DNA of 64,000 nucleotides from an uncultured Porphyromonas sp. (GCF_902489635.1 NZ_CABUAN010000001.1:62001-126000), one strand, 5' to 3'. Positions 19,173 through 28,756 are shown, counted from the first letter of the stretch. Translations and numbers: made by a program. The notes: generated by a model from the sequence alone, not told the origin.

Positions 19173-19493
19173 ATGATACGTCATTGCGTCATCTTCACGC
19201 TACAACTACCAGGCTCCGCTGAGGAGCAGCAGGCTCATCTGAAGAAGATCGAGCAACTCCTCGAAGACCTCCCCGAGCAGATCCTCGAGCTGGAGTCGAT
19301 GGAAGTCTTCTTCAACTGCAACCCCAGCGAGGAGTCTACCTTCATGCTTCAAGCTGATGTAGATGATCTAGAGGCTCTCTCGGCTTATGCCACACACCCC
19401 GCTCATGTCCAGATAGTAAATGACCTTATCAAGCCGTACAAAGTGGGTCGCACTTGCATTGATTATAAGTTGCACGACCATTATCCTCACTAA
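19173..19493 (+). CDS. Dabb (stress-responsive A/B barrel) family protein
   Basis: This is a small protein of 106 aa with the dimeric alpha/beta-barrel (Dabb) pattern: a start like MIRHCVIFTL, a central helix, and ATHPAHVQIVNDLI leading to the terminal strand VGRTCIDYKL. Dabb proteins act as small dimeric barrels of mostly unknown function. It is followed, and possibly overlapped by 74 bp, by msrAB. Six extra residues after the usual end are encoded in the overlap. Confidence 0.82.
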   Translation: MIRHCVIFTLQLPGSAEEQQAHLKKIEQLLEDLPEQILELESMEVFFNCNPSEESTFMLQADVDDLEALSAYATHPAHVQIVNDLIKPYKVGRTCIDYKLHDHYPH

Positions 19494-20463
19494 CGCTATG
19501 TGTAGAGAAACCGCACAGCCTCAAGAGCTAGACACCGTCTACCTCGCTGGGGGGTGCTTCTGGGGTATGCAAGCCTTCTTTGAGGAGGTCGACGGAGTCA
19601 TCTCTACCGAGGTAGGCTATGCCAATGGCACGCTCAGTCGGCAGCCCTCTTACGAAGAGGTCTGTACAGGCGAAACGGGCTTTGCAGAGACACTGCAGGT
19701 AGTTTACGACGCAGGGCGTGTACCGCTCAGCTTTATCCTAGAGCGCTACTTCACCGTCATCAACCCCACCACGCTCAACCGCCAAGGAGCCGACCAAGGC
19801 ACGCAGTACCGAACCGGTATCTACTATACGAAGAAGGAGCAGCGACCGATCATTGAGAAGGCGCTCACTTCGCTACAGCAGGCTTATGCCGACTCCGTCG
19901 TGGTCGAGTGCAAACCTTTGGACAATTACTACCCCGCTGAGCAATACCATCAGGAGTATCTGCGCAAGAACCCGGGAGGCTACTGTCATATCGGCCGTAC
20001 GCAGATAGCGCGTGAGAGCTACGTACGCTACGTAGACCACGAGGCACTTCGCAAGCGTCTCACGCCGATGCAGTATCACGTGACGCAGGAGGCTGGCACG
20101 GAGCCTCCCTTTGACAATGAGTACTACGACCTCACTGAGGCGGGTATCTACGTGGACGTTGTCTCTGGCAAGCCACTCTTTCTCAGCTTAGACAAGTTTG
20201 ACTCAGGTTGCGGTTGGCCTGCCTTTGCGAAGCCTATTGACGACCAACTGATCAAGGAGTCGACCGACCGCTCACACGGCATGGTGCGTACGGAGGTGCG
20301 TAGCAAAGACTCGGACGCTCACCTCGGGCACCTCTTTGAGGATGGCCCCGTCGAACTAGGCGGACTGCGCTACTGTATCAATAGTGCTGCGCTGCGCTTC
20401 ATTCCCCTAGACAGCCTAGAGGCTGAGGGGTATGGCGACTACCTGCGCTACTTCAAGAAGTAA
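19420..20463 (+). CDS. msrAB: Fused peptide-methionine (S)/(R)-S-oxide reductase MsrA-MsrB
   Basis: This bifunctional enzyme repairs oxidised methionine. The MsrA domain has the catalytic motif GGCFWGMQ near residue 45 and spans to about 195. The MsrB domain runs from about 210 with the substrate motif SGCGWPAF and the distal YCINSAALRF containing the resolving/catalytic cysteine. The start is ambiguous. ATG 19420 adds a basic n-region, a hydrophobic stretch VALALII and a lipobox-like IISC, implying export as a lipoprotein, but overlaps the Dabb gene by 74 bp. ATG 19498, 4 bp after the Dabb stop, gives a cytosolic 321-aa form. I prefer the longer one because the extra residues look like a signal. 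Confidence 0.85.
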   Translation: MTLSSRTKWVALALIISCTTIILTNAMCRETAQPQELDTVYLAGGCFWGMQAFFEEVDGVISTEVGYANGTLSRQPSYEEVCTGETGFAETLQVVYDAGRVPLSFILERYFTVINPTTLNRQGADQGTQYRTGIYYTKKEQRPIIEKALTSLQQAYADSVVVECKPLDNYYPAEQYHQEYLRKNPGGYCHIGRTQIARESYVRYVDHEALRKRLTPMQYHVTQEAGTEPPFDNEYYDLTEAGIYVDVVSGKPLFLSLDKFDSGCGWPAFAKPIDDQLIKESTDRSHGMVRTEVRSKDSDAHLGHLFEDGPVELGGLRYCINSAALRFIPLDSLEAEGYGDYLRYFKK

Positions 20464-20465
20464 CT

Positions 20466-21719
20466 GTGACAAGGGTCCTACACCTCAGCACTTATGGGGC
20501 TAATAGCGGTGCTGGCATCGCAGCACTACGACTGCTAGAGGCTGAGCGGAGTTACGGCTTAGGGGCTGAGCTACTGCTCATGGCTCCGAACTTGGAGACC
20601 CTAGCTGGGGTGCACGCCCTTGGCAATGATCGGAGACTTTACCGAGCTTGGCAATGTAAGCTCTGGAGCGAGCGCGCCATCGTTGCCCTGCTCAACGGCT
20701 TCAACCGTGAGCAAACTTTCAAAACATCTCTAGGCCGACTCGGCATCTCTATGCGTGCCCTGCGCCCCTACCTCGCAAAGGTGGATCTCATCCATCTGCA
20801 CTGGACGCAGCACGCCTTCCTCTCGCTCCGCACCCTCGAGGAGCTCTGCAAGCTCGGGCTACCCGTCGTAATCACACTCCATGACTATTGGTGGGCGCAG
20901 GGCATCGAGCAGATGGCGACTAAGCCTGGCGAACTGTCAGCCCCCCTGCGCCGACTAGACCGACAAGTTCGGCAGCGCAAAGCGGAGCTAATGGCGCACT
21001 ACCCTATTCACTGGGTCACTGTCTCCAGTAACCTTGCCAATGAGGTGTCACGCTCCCCCATCGTACCCCGCCTAGGCATCAGCACCATCGGCAACGTCCT
21101 CTCCGATCAGTACTATCAGCAGGCACAGAGCCAAGGAAGCCGAACCACCAATGAGCAGGCACCTTATCAGATTCTCTTCGTAGCGACGCGTGTGGACGAC
21201 CCGATCAAAGGGTGGAGCTACCTCACCGAAGCCATGCGACAACTCGCCGATCTGGCAGGCGAGCAGAGAGCGCAAATGCGACTCACACTCGTCGGCGCCC
21301 TCTCCGACCGCACACTCCTCAAGCAGATCCCCATCCCCGTAAAGCATCTGGGCAACATTTCCGATGCGGAGCGACTACGCTCACTTTACGCTGAGAGCTC
21401 CGTCCTCATCTCAACCAGCGAGCGCGAGAGTTTTGGCCAGACACTCCTAGAGTCACTTGCCTGCGGTACGCCCGTCATTGCCAGAGACTCGGGAGGTCCC
21501 GCAGATATAGTCATCGATGGAGTCAATGGAGCCCTCGTGGCGCACGACAAACCGCAAGAGATGGCGACCGCTCTCTGGCAGCACTTCACCGAAGCCACAG
21601 CTTATCAGCCCGAAGCGTGCCGAGCATCTGCCCTGCGCTTTGCCCCCACCGCTATTGCCCAGCAGTATGCCCAGCTTTACGCACAGTTAATAGATGACAC
21701 CCAGCGAGCAAACTCATGA
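20466..21719 (+). CDS. Glycosyltransferase, GT4 family (GT-B fold)
   Basis: This 417-aa protein is probably a nucleotide-sugar-dependent transferase for surface polysaccharide synthesis. It begins with GTG 2 bp after msrAB. The N-terminal half has GAGIAALRLLEA and LHDYWWAQG, as in GT4 acceptors. The C-terminal Glycos_transf_1 domain contains FVATRVDDPIKGWSYL near 237 and the donor-binding signature SERESFGQTLLESLACGTPV near 318, with the EX7E-type glutamates. Its end overlaps the next glycosyltransferase by 4 bp. Donor and acceptor are unknown, and no polysaccharide cluster surrounds it. Confidence 0.88.
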   Translation: MTRVLHLSTYGANSGAGIAALRLLEAERSYGLGAELLLMAPNLETLAGVHALGNDRRLYRAWQCKLWSERAIVALLNGFNREQTFKTSLGRLGISMRALRPYLAKVDLIHLHWTQHAFLSLRTLEELCKLGLPVVITLHDYWWAQGIEQMATKPGELSAPLRRLDRQVRQRKAELMAHYPIHWVTVSSNLANEVSRSPIVPRLGISTIGNVLSDQYYQQAQSQGSRTTNEQAPYQILFVATRVDDPIKGWSYLTEAMRQLADLAGEQRAQMRLTLVGALSDRTLLKQIPIPVKHLGNISDAERLRSLYAESSVLISTSERESFGQTLLESLACGTPVIARDSGGPADIVIDGVNGALVAHDKPQEMATALWQHFTEATAYQPEACRASALRFAPTAIAQQYAQLYAQLIDDTQRANS

Positions 21720-22444
21720 CCACCACGCCCCTACTAACCATCATCACCATCTGCTACAATGCGGAGGCAACCATAGCACCCACGCTGCGTAGCCTTGCCG
21801 AGCAAAGTGACCAGAGCTTTGAGTACCTCGTCATAGACGGAGCTTCCCAAGACAAGACGCTCTCGCTCGTCCAGACACTCTACCCTCGTGCTACCGTCCA
21901 CTCCGAGCCCGATCATGGGCTATACGATGCGATGAATAAAGGGTTGCGTCATGCCACCGGCACCTACATTTGGTATCTCAATGCGGGCGATACGCTCCGC
22001 ACGCCCGACACGGTCCGCACCGTCTGCGCTACTCTTGAGACGCACCAGCCCGACCTCCTCTATGGCGACACGATGATTGTAGACGGTGCTTACCAAGACC
22101 TCCATCCTCGTCGGTTGCGCCCGCCCCATCAGTTGACGCAGCACTCCTTTGCCAATGGTATGCTCATCTGCCACCAAGCTTTCATACCACGACGCAAGCT
22201 CGCTCCGCTCTACGACCTGCGCTATCGCTACTCGGCAGACTACGACTGGTGCATCAACATCATCGACGCCATCCATAGCCAGTACCGCATCGACGACTAT
22301 CTCGTCAACTACCTCAACGAGGGGGTCACCACACGCAACCACCGCGCCTCGCTCCTCGAGCGGCTCCGCATCATGGCTCGGCGGTACGGCTGGTTCACCG
22401 CCCTGACACGACACGTCAGCTTCCTCTTCTGTCGTCAGCGATAA
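21716..22444 (+). CDS. Glycosyltransferase, GT2 family (GT-A fold)
   Basis: This 242-aa transferase belongs to the WcaA-like GT2 group. The N-terminal LLTIITICYNAEATIAPTLR motif, the DGASQDKT stretch near 41, and the acidic motif YLNAGD near 83 are typical of a GT-A nucleotide-sugar site. There is no membrane segment. The ATGA overlap with the preceding GT4 gene suggests the two are translated together and act on the same glycan. The product is not identifiable. Confidence 0.9.
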   Translation: MTTTPLLTIITICYNAEATIAPTLRSLAEQSDQSFEYLVIDGASQDKTLSLVQTLYPRATVHSEPDHGLYDAMNKGLRHATGTYIWYLNAGDTLRTPDTVRTVCATLETHQPDLLYGDTMIVDGAYQDLHPRRLRPPHQLTQHSFANGMLICHQAFIPRRKLAPLYDLRYRYSADYDWCINIIDAIHSQYRIDDYLVNYLNEGVTTRNHRASLLERLRIMARRYGWFTALTRHVSFLFCRQR

Positions 22445-22555
22445 GAGTGGCTTCATAGCCCCTGCTGTCACAATTGCAGAGCAAACTATCTGCAACTTAT
22501 GTCCATGACGCAAGAGACGTCAGGGTGGACTCATTATATATAGTGTGTCAGCCCC
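22445..22555. other. Short intergenic segment before the dyad-array element
   Basis: It contains a 7-bp inverted repeat, TTGCAGA/TCTGCAA, just after the glycosyltransferase stop. Near 22531-22553 lies the sequence TATATAGTGTGTCAGCCC, which resembles the tail end of the CCACGTGG elements (GTGTCAGCC). Confidence 0.4.
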
Positions 22556-22980
22556 GCCCTCTAACCTCTAACCTCTAGTCTCCATTTACATATCTTTACG
22601 GGGAAATTCGTCCGATTCCCTCCTTTCTCGAATATCCACGTGGAGAATCTCAAATCTCCACGTGGATATTTTTTCTTCCCCACGTGGGGGCGAATCATTT
22701 CTTCCGAAGTTTCATTTCATTCCTCCGAAGTTTCATTTCATTCCTCCGAAGAATTTTTTATTCTCCACCTGGAGATTTCGAAATATCCACGTGGAAATCA
22801 GTTTTCCCCGACACAGCACCGTTTTGATATGTATTCGACTCTAAATTATCGTAACGAGCTGGCGTCGAATTTGCCCAATCAGGGCTGATGTATTATAATT
22901 GCTCTTTTAGGAGCTACAGATAACAACCAGCGAGAAATAGAGAGGCAGATGAGGTCATCGTATCTAATGCGTCAGCCCTG
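22556..22980 (+). repeat. CCACGTGG dyad-array element, copy 2
   Basis: Leader CTCTAACC repeats and ATCTTTACGGGGAAATTCG match copy 1. CCACGTGG cores lie at 22636, 22658, 22680 and 22787, with CCACCTGG at 22765. Three TTCCTCCGAAG-type units lie between them, and the tail GATATGTATTCG / AATTATCGTAACG / AATTTGCCC ends in GCGTCAGCCC at about 22979. It differs from copy 1 in unit number but keeps the same order and flanks. It lies between the glycosyltransferases and lon. Confidence 0.9.
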
Positions 22981-23076
22981 TTGAAGCCCGTCCCTCCTCC
23001 CGCCTAGTCGGATAAATGTGGTATATTTGCAAACAATACAAGCAGATTTGCGCAATAGATAGCTAATATCGCTTAT
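22981..23076 (+). promoter_or_regulatory. Probable lon promoter region
   Basis: TATATTTG at 23022-23029 matches the Bacteroidetes -7 box, 47 bp before the lon ATG. No TTTG is present at the expected upstream distance, so support is partial. Confidence 0.4.
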
Positions 23077-25545
23077 ATGAAAGAAGACAATTACGACTTT
23101 GTAGAGACCGACCTGCCCAACGTTGGACCTGGGGGCATGGTCATTCCTCTGCCGAACGTTATAGATGAAAATGAGATACTTGACGATGAGCATGACGCTC
23201 TTCTGTCACCACTGTTAGGAAGCACCTATCCCGTGCTACCTGTCTTTAATGCCGTCCTCTTTCCCTGCGTCTTGCAGGCAGTCATGTTGACTGAGGACAA
23301 GCAGATAGACGCCGTGAGCAACGCCATGTCCAAGGGACAATATATCGTTGCCACGACTTACATAGGATCAGACCCCGACACCCCCATCACACCAGGCTCT
23401 CTCGCCAAAGAGGGTGTACTCTGTATCGTCGAGGATATGATCCACCCCTCGCCAGACAATGTCGTAGCGATCATACGAGGCATCATACGTATCCACACCA
23501 GCAACTATACGCAGACGAACCCTTACCTGCGCTGCAGGGTTGAGTCTCCACTCGAATTACCTCATTCGGAAAGGGATCTGACGAACGACACGGAGCTTTT
23601 TGTCGCTTTCAACAAGCTGCGCTATGAGCTGATTGAACTGGTCAAAATGCGACGCATGGAGGGCGCTGAGGACTTTGTCGAGGCACTCAATGCTCAAAAC
23701 AACCTCCCCTTCCTGATCAACTTTACCCCTGCTTATCTCTCTCTAACTCCTAGGGCTAAGCTGGAGCTACTCAAGATCTCCGACACGAAGCATCTCGTTA
23801 TGGAGCTGATCTCCTACGTACGTCAGACGAACGAGTTGGTACAGATTAATGAGAAGATCGCAAAGCAGACCCAGTCGGACATGGACGAGATGCAGCGCAA
23901 GCACTTCTTAGAGCAGCAGATACGCACCATTAGAGAGGAGCTAGGCGAGAGCGACTTTGCCGACCAAACCATTGAGGAGCTACGTGAGGCAGCTACGAAG
24001 AAGAAGTGGAGTGAAGCGGTACAGAAGACCTTCGACCGTGAGCTAGGCAACCTAGAGCGCATCCCGACACAGGCTCCCGAATACTCCATACAGCTACAGT
24101 ACCTGCGTCTGATGATCGACCTACCATGGCAGGAGTATAGCCAGGATCAGTTTGACCTCAAGCATGCGGAGGAGATACTAAACCGTGACCACTTCGGTCT
24201 AGAGCGTGTCAAGGAGCGTATCCTAGAGCATCTAGCCGTCATCAAGCTCAAGAACGATCTCAAGTCCCCGATACTCTGTCTCTATGGTCCTCCTGGTGTG
24301 GGTAAGACTTCGCTGGGCAAGAGCATCGCCGAGAGCCTCGGACGTAAGTATGTGCGCATCTCCCTCGGAGGTCTGCACGATGAGGCGGAGATACGTGGAC
24401 ACCGACGCACCTATATAGGAGCGATGTGCGGACGTATCATAGACAGCATCAAGAAGGCGGGCACAGGCAATCCCGTCTTCGTACTAGACGAGATAGACAA
24501 GATCTCTTCGGACTACAAGGGCGACCCCGCAGCCGCACTCCTAGAGGTGCTAGATCCGGAACAGAATGTGGCCTTCCATGATAACTACCTAGACGTAGAC
24601 TATGACCTGAGTAAGGTACTCTTCATAGCTACCGCGAATACGCTCAGCACTATCTCTCGTCCGCTCCTAGATCGTATGGAGCTGATTCAGGTGTCGGGCT
24701 ATCTGCTGGAGGAGAAGGTCGAGATAGCTCATCGTCATCTCGTACCTAAGGAGCTGGAGGCGCACGGACTAACGAGCGAGCAGTTTGCCATAGACACAGC
24801 TGCGCTAACCTATCTCATCGAGGGCTATACCCGAGAGAGTGGCGTGAGGTCGCTACAGAAGAACCTCGCAGCACTCATGCGTAAGCAGGCTAAGCGTGTC
24901 GCCATGGGACAGAAGTACAGCGTGCAGATCACTCCTGAGATCATACAGCAAGACCTACGCACACCACCCTACACACGAGACATCTGGCAAGACTTTGGCA
25001 TGCCAGGCATCGTCACGGGTCTAGCGTGGACTGAGGTGGGTGGCGAGATACTTTTCATCGAGAGCTCCACACATCGTGGTAAGGAGGGCAAGGTGACACT
25101 CACGGGCAACCTAGGAGATGTGATGAAAGAGAGTGCCGTCATAGCTCTAGACTATATCAAGGCACACTGCGAGGAGCTGCAGATACCTGAGAGCACCTTT
25201 GACAAGCTGGAGATACACCTACACGTCCCCGAGGGAGCTATCCCCAAGGATGGCCCGAGTGCTGGTATCACCATGGCCACCTCGCTGGTTTCGACCTTGA
25301 CCAGGCGCACGGTGAAGCCTCGCATCGCTATGAGCGGCGAGATAACGCTCACAGGGCGTGTACTCCCCGTAGGAGGCATCAAGGAGAAGATCTTAGCAGC
25401 CAAGCGGGCTGGTGTCAAGACGCTGATCCTGAGCAAAGAAAATGAGAAGGACATCCTAGACATCAAGCCTATATACATTGAGGGCTTGACCTTCTCCTAT
25501 GTAGAGACGATCAAGGAGGTGCTAGACCTTGCTCTCAACGACTAG
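23077..25545 (+). CDS. lon: ATP-dependent protease Lon (endopeptidase La)
   Basis: Lon degrades misfolded and regulatory proteins in the cytoplasm. The 822-aa protein has an N-terminal substrate-binding LON domain (about 45-240), a coiled helical region, an AAA+ module with Walker A GPPGVGKTSLGKS near 405 and Walker B VFVLDEIDK near 470, and the C-terminal S16 protease domain. That domain carries the Ser-Lys dyad in PKDGPSAGIT (near 728) and GGIKEKILAAKRAG (near 770). The ATG chosen gives an ordinary Lon length with a slightly extended, acidic N-terminus. Confidence 0.96.
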   Translation: MKEDNYDFVETDLPNVGPGGMVIPLPNVIDENEILDDEHDALLSPLLGSTYPVLPVFNAVLFPCVLQAVMLTEDKQIDAVSNAMSKGQYIVATTYIGSDPDTPITPGSLAKEGVLCIVEDMIHPSPDNVVAIIRGIIRIHTSNYTQTNPYLRCRVESPLELPHSERDLTNDTELFVAFNKLRYELIELVKMRRMEGAEDFVEALNAQNNLPFLINFTPAYLSLTPRAKLELLKISDTKHLVMELISYVRQTNELVQINEKIAKQTQSDMDEMQRKHFLEQQIRTIREELGESDFADQTIEELREAATKKKWSEAVQKTFDRELGNLERIPTQAPEYSIQLQYLRLMIDLPWQEYSQDQFDLKHAEEILNRDHFGLERVKERILEHLAVIKLKNDLKSPILCLYGPPGVGKTSLGKSIAESLGRKYVRISLGGLHDEAEIRGHRRTYIGAMCGRIIDSIKKAGTGNPVFVLDEIDKISSDYKGDPAAALLEVLDPEQNVAFHDNYLDVDYDLSKVLFIATANTLSTISRPLLDRMELIQVSGYLLEEKVEIAHRHLVPKELEAHGLTSEQFAIDTAALTYLIEGYTRESGVRSLQKNLAALMRKQAKRVAMGQKYSVQITPEIIQQDLRTPPYTRDIWQDFGMPGIVTGLAWTEVGGEILFIESSTHRGKEGKVTLTGNLGDVMKESAVIALDYIKAHCEELQIPESTFDKLEIHLHVPEGAIPKDGPSAGITMATSLVSTLTRRTVKPRIAMSGEITLTGRVLPVGGIKEKILAAKRAGVKTLILSKENEKDILDIKPIYIEGLTFSYVETIKEVLDLALND

Positions 25546-25573
25546 CCCCCTTCACCCTAAAGCTTTAGAGTCT

Positions 25574-26110
25574 ATGAATACAGAGCAGCAGTATCATCAG
25601 GTAGTTGCAGAGTGTAGGACGCTTTTCGCCCAAAAGCTACACGACTATGGAGCTTCGTGGCGCATACTACGCCCCTCCTCACTCACAGATCAGATCATGA
25701 TCAAGGCACTACGCATACGCTCCCTAGAGACCAAAGCGGAGCAACGTGTCGATGAGGATGTGGACAACGAATATATCGGTATCGTCAACTATGGCATCAT
25801 CGGTCTCATACAGCTAGATCGCACACCGAGCGACAAGCCCGACTTATCGCCCGAAGAGGCACTCGAGCTATACGACCAGCTCATCGAGGAGACTTACCAG
25901 CTGATGGCCGACAAGAACCATGACTACGACGAGGCGTGGCGCAAGATGCGCATTAGCTCGATAACGGACATCATACTGACGAAGGTCTTCCGCACCAAGG
26001 AGATCGAAGACCTCGCCGGCAAGACCCTCGTGAGCGAAGGCATAGCGGCTAACTACCAGGATATGATAAACTACGCTATCTTTGCATTGATCAAGTTACG
26101 CTTTGACTAA
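25574..26110 (+). CDS. DUF1599 (nucleotide-modification-associated domain) protein
   Basis: This 178-aa protein contains two tandem copies of the same module. The first reads LHDYGASWRILRPSSLTDQI near residue 25, and the second NHDYDEAWRKMRISSITDII near 115. Each is followed by a helical RxxxxE segment. DUF1599 occurs in Bacteroidetes housekeeping contexts and in some phages, and the biochemical role is not known to me. I start at ATG 25574 rather than the upstream TTG that overlaps lon, because the family begins close to this position. It sits between lon and a BT_3928-type membrane protein. Confidence 0.78.
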   Translation: MNTEQQYHQVVAECRTLFAQKLHDYGASWRILRPSSLTDQIMIKALRIRSLETKAEQRVDEDVDNEYIGIVNYGIIGLIQLDRTPSDKPDLSPEEALELYDQLIEETYQLMADKNHDYDEAWRKMRISSITDIILTKVFRTKEIEDLAGKTLVSEGIAANYQDMINYAIFALIKLRFD

Positions 26111-26141
26111 GGTATAGTATACGCCATTTATAGATAACCCT

Positions 26142-27440
26142 ATGAGCCGTCAACGAGTCCAATATATCCTATCCGAACTCTCCCGCATCATACTAGTGGC
26201 TCTGCTACTCTTCTCGGGATTTGTCAAGGGAGTAGACCCTATGGGAGGGGCCATCAAGATAGAGGAGTACCTCAGAGTGATGGGGCTGGGGAGCTGGAGA
26301 GCTATGGCTCCGGCTCTTTCGGTCGCACTCTGCTCCTTTGAATTTCTCCTCGGGGCTTTTCTCTTAATGGGACTGTGGAGGAGGATCACAGTATGGGCTA
26401 CCACTATCTTTATGGGCGTGATGACGCTCTTGACGCTCTATCTAGCTCTCTTTAACCCTATCAGCGATTGTGGATGCTTTGGTGATGCGCTCAAGCTCAC
26501 CAACTGGCAGACCTTTGGTAAGAACGTCTTCTTCATGGCGATCACGATCGTTTACCTCCTGACCTATCGCAAGGCAAGTCGTCCTTTACGAGGCACAACA
26601 GCATTTGTGGCAGAGGCCTTACTCCTCTTAGGCTGGGGCATTTTCGTGGGAGGGAACTTAAGGCATCTACCGCTCATCGACTTTCGCCCCTACAAGATCG
26701 GAGCTTCGCTGCGAGAGCTGACCATGATCCCTGAAGACGCTCCTCAAGAGGAGATCGAGTACCTCTTTATCTATGAGAAGAATGGACTGCGGGAGACATT
26801 CAACATGGAGGACCTCCCCGACTCTACATGGACCTACATTGACCGCCAAGAGCGAGTCATCAAGGAGGGCTACAAGCCTCCCGTCATGGACTTTGCGATC
26901 TATGCCGGCGGCTCTCAGCAAGCGACAGAGCGTGAGGTAACCCAGACGATGCTACTCAATGAGAGTCCGCAGATATGGGTTATAACGCCAAACTGGGAGA
27001 CGACGCCCATACAGATCGGGCGTAAGCTCAACGCACTCTATGACTGGGCCGAGTCTGTCGGCATCGCTATGTACGGCATCTCTGGCAGTACAGCCGAAGA
27101 GCGTGGACGCTGGCGCAATAAGACGGCAGCCGCCTACCCGCTCTACTTCTGCGATGGTACAATCATCAAGACCATGGCACGGGCTCAGCCCTCTGTCATG
27201 CTTATCTCTGACGGAGTCATCCTAGACAAGAAGGCGGCTCGAGACTTGCCTGACGAGTATACAGACAAGGATTACGAAAAGCTCTCCTCCATGCTACGAC
27301 AAGCACCTCACGCAGGACTACACCTAGAGCGTTGGGGGCTCCTCGTTGCCTGGATAGTCTTTTGCCTTGTTATGCTGATCCAAAGCATCCAGTGGGAGGA
27401 TAAGGCTAAGTACTCCGAGTATCAAATCAAGACTAAATAA
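26142..27440 (+). CDS. BT_3928-type membrane protein with DoxX/MauE-like domain
   Basis: The 432-aa protein has a DoxX/MauE-like four-helix membrane domain in residues 1-145, with a conserved SDCGCFGDALKL motif near 108 that is typical of redox-associated MauE-like proteins. A fifth helix lies near 150-170 (EALLLLGWGIFVGG). A periplasmic region of about 230 residues resembles a thioredoxin-like fold without a clear CxxC, and a final helix is at 400-420. Bacteroidetes members of this group are usually found next to tpiA and a SPOR-domain gene, as here. The function is unproven, possibly respiratory or envelope redox. Confidence 0.78.
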   Translation: MSRQRVQYILSELSRIILVALLLFSGFVKGVDPMGGAIKIEEYLRVMGLGSWRAMAPALSVALCSFEFLLGAFLLMGLWRRITVWATTIFMGVMTLLTLYLALFNPISDCGCFGDALKLTNWQTFGKNVFFMAITIVYLLTYRKASRPLRGTTAFVAEALLLLGWGIFVGGNLRHLPLIDFRPYKIGASLRELTMIPEDAPQEEIEYLFIYEKNGLRETFNMEDLPDSTWTYIDRQERVIKEGYKPPVMDFAIYAGGSQQATEREVTQTMLLNESPQIWVITPNWETTPIQIGRKLNALYDWAESVGIAMYGISGSTAEERGRWRNKTAAAYPLYFCDGTIIKTMARAQPSVMLISDGVILDKKAARDLPDEYTDKDYEKLSSMLRQAPHAGLHLERWGLLVAWIVFCLVMLIQSIQWEDKAKYSEYQIKTK

Positions 27441-27456
27441 TCAATACACATATATC

Positions 27457-28221
27457 ATGGACAAGAGAACACTCATCGTAGCTGGGAACTGGAAGATGAA
27501 CATGACCCTCGACGCAGGGCTCCAGCTCATCACGGATATCAAAGAGCAGGTGGCAAAGCTCAACAATCCCTGCAAGGTAATCCTAGCTCCACCCTACATT
27601 CACCTAGGAGCGATGAAAGGACTACTCGCTGGGAGCAACATCGAGTACGCTGCGCAGGACTGCTCAGCACACGAGGCTGGAGCTTACACAGGTGAGGTAT
27701 CTGCTGAGATGATACGCTCCTGTGGTTGTACCTACGTCATCATCGGGCACAGCGAGCGTCGTGCTTATCACAAGGAGAGTGCCGAGCTACTAGCTCAGAA
27801 GATCGATCAGGCTCTCGCTTATGGGCTGAAGGTCATCTTCTGCGTTGGCGAGCAGCAAGCAGAGCGTGAAGGCAATCGCTACTTCGAGGTAGTCGATGAG
27901 CAGCTACGTGGTTCCCTCGGTCATCTCTCACACGAGCAGATGGCGCAGATCGTCATCGCTTACGAGCCTGTATGGGCTATCGGCACAGGCTTGACAGCAA
28001 CACCAGAGCAGGCGCAGGAGATGCACCAGCACATTCGTCAGACGGTAGCATCGCTCTTTGACCAGAAGCTCGCAGATCTCACTACGATCCTCTATGGTGG
28101 TAGCTGTAAGGCTTCAAACGCTGATGCTCTCTTCTCACAGCCCGACGTCGATGGCGGACTCATCGGAGGAGCTGCCCTCAAGGCTGATACATTCTTACCC
28201 ATTATCACAGCAAACAAATGA
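27457..28221 (+). CDS. tpiA: Triose-phosphate isomerase
   Basis: TpiA interconverts dihydroxyacetone phosphate and glyceraldehyde 3-phosphate in glycolysis. The 254-aa protein shows the N-terminal GNWKMN with the catalytic lysine (residue 13), the catalytic histidine in IIGHSERR near 99, the catalytic glutamate in AYEPVWAIGTG near 170, and the phosphate-gripping loop GGSCKASN near 214. Length and start are normal. Its stop overlaps the next gene by 4 bp. Confidence 0.97.
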   Translation: MDKRTLIVAGNWKMNMTLDAGLQLITDIKEQVAKLNNPCKVILAPPYIHLGAMKGLLAGSNIEYAAQDCSAHEAGAYTGEVSAEMIRSCGCTYVIIGHSERRAYHKESAELLAQKIDQALAYGLKVIFCVGEQQAEREGNRYFEVVDEQLRGSLGHLSHEQMAQIVIAYEPVWAIGTGLTATPEQAQEMHQHIRQTVASLFDQKLADLTTILYGGSCKASNADALFSQPDVDGGLIGGAALKADTFLPIITANK

Positions 28222-28688
28222 GGCTTTTAGCGTCCATCAGGCATTCGCTCGTCCTACTCTTGAGTGTGACCATACTCTCTGGCTCACTTGTGGCACAGGA
28301 GCGCACTCAGGGGCAGGACATCTTTGCCCAGATAACGACACAAACCAGTGGGGGCCAGGTGACTATCACTCAGCCCAGCTGGTTGCGTGCTCTCGTGGGG
28401 AAGACCTTTCACGCCCCAGGTAGCGTCATCACAGGATATCGCATACAGATCTATACGAGCAATATGCGCGGAGCTAAGCAGGAGGCCTACCGCTTAGCCA
28501 GTCAGATAAGGGGGGCAGCGCCTGAGCTCTCTTCTTACGTCACTTATAGCGCACCCTTCTGGCGTCTATCGATCGGAGACTACTCTTCGCGACAAGAAGC
28601 TCAGCAGCAGCTCAATGCTCTGCGTGCCTCCCACCCACGCTTAATGCGAGAAGCATACATCGTGCGGGAGAAAGTGCGAGTACGCTGA
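28218..28688 (+). CDS. SPOR-domain protein, exported
   Basis: This 156-aa protein has an N-terminal signal peptide (residues 1-28, HSLVLLLSVTILSGSLVAQ). Its C-terminal SPOR domain occupies about 72-152 (GYRIQIYTSNMRGAKQEAYR, then FWRLSIGDYSSRQEAQQQL). SPOR domains bind denuded peptidoglycan at division sites. It starts inside the tpiA stop (ATGA overlap) and is the last gene of the BT_3928-tpiA-SPOR group. Confidence 0.85.
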   Translation: MRLLASIRHSLVLLLSVTILSGSLVAQERTQGQDIFAQITTQTSGGQVTITQPSWLRALVGKTFHAPGSVITGYRIQIYTSNMRGAKQEAYRLASQIRGAAPELSSYVTYSAPFWRLSIGDYSSRQEAQQQLNALRASHPRLMREAYIVREKVRVR

Positions 28689-28756
28689 GATTTACTCAGA
28701 GTAGCTACCCATAGACTTATCATCGAATTCTTTTTTCTGAAAACCATCTTACATAC

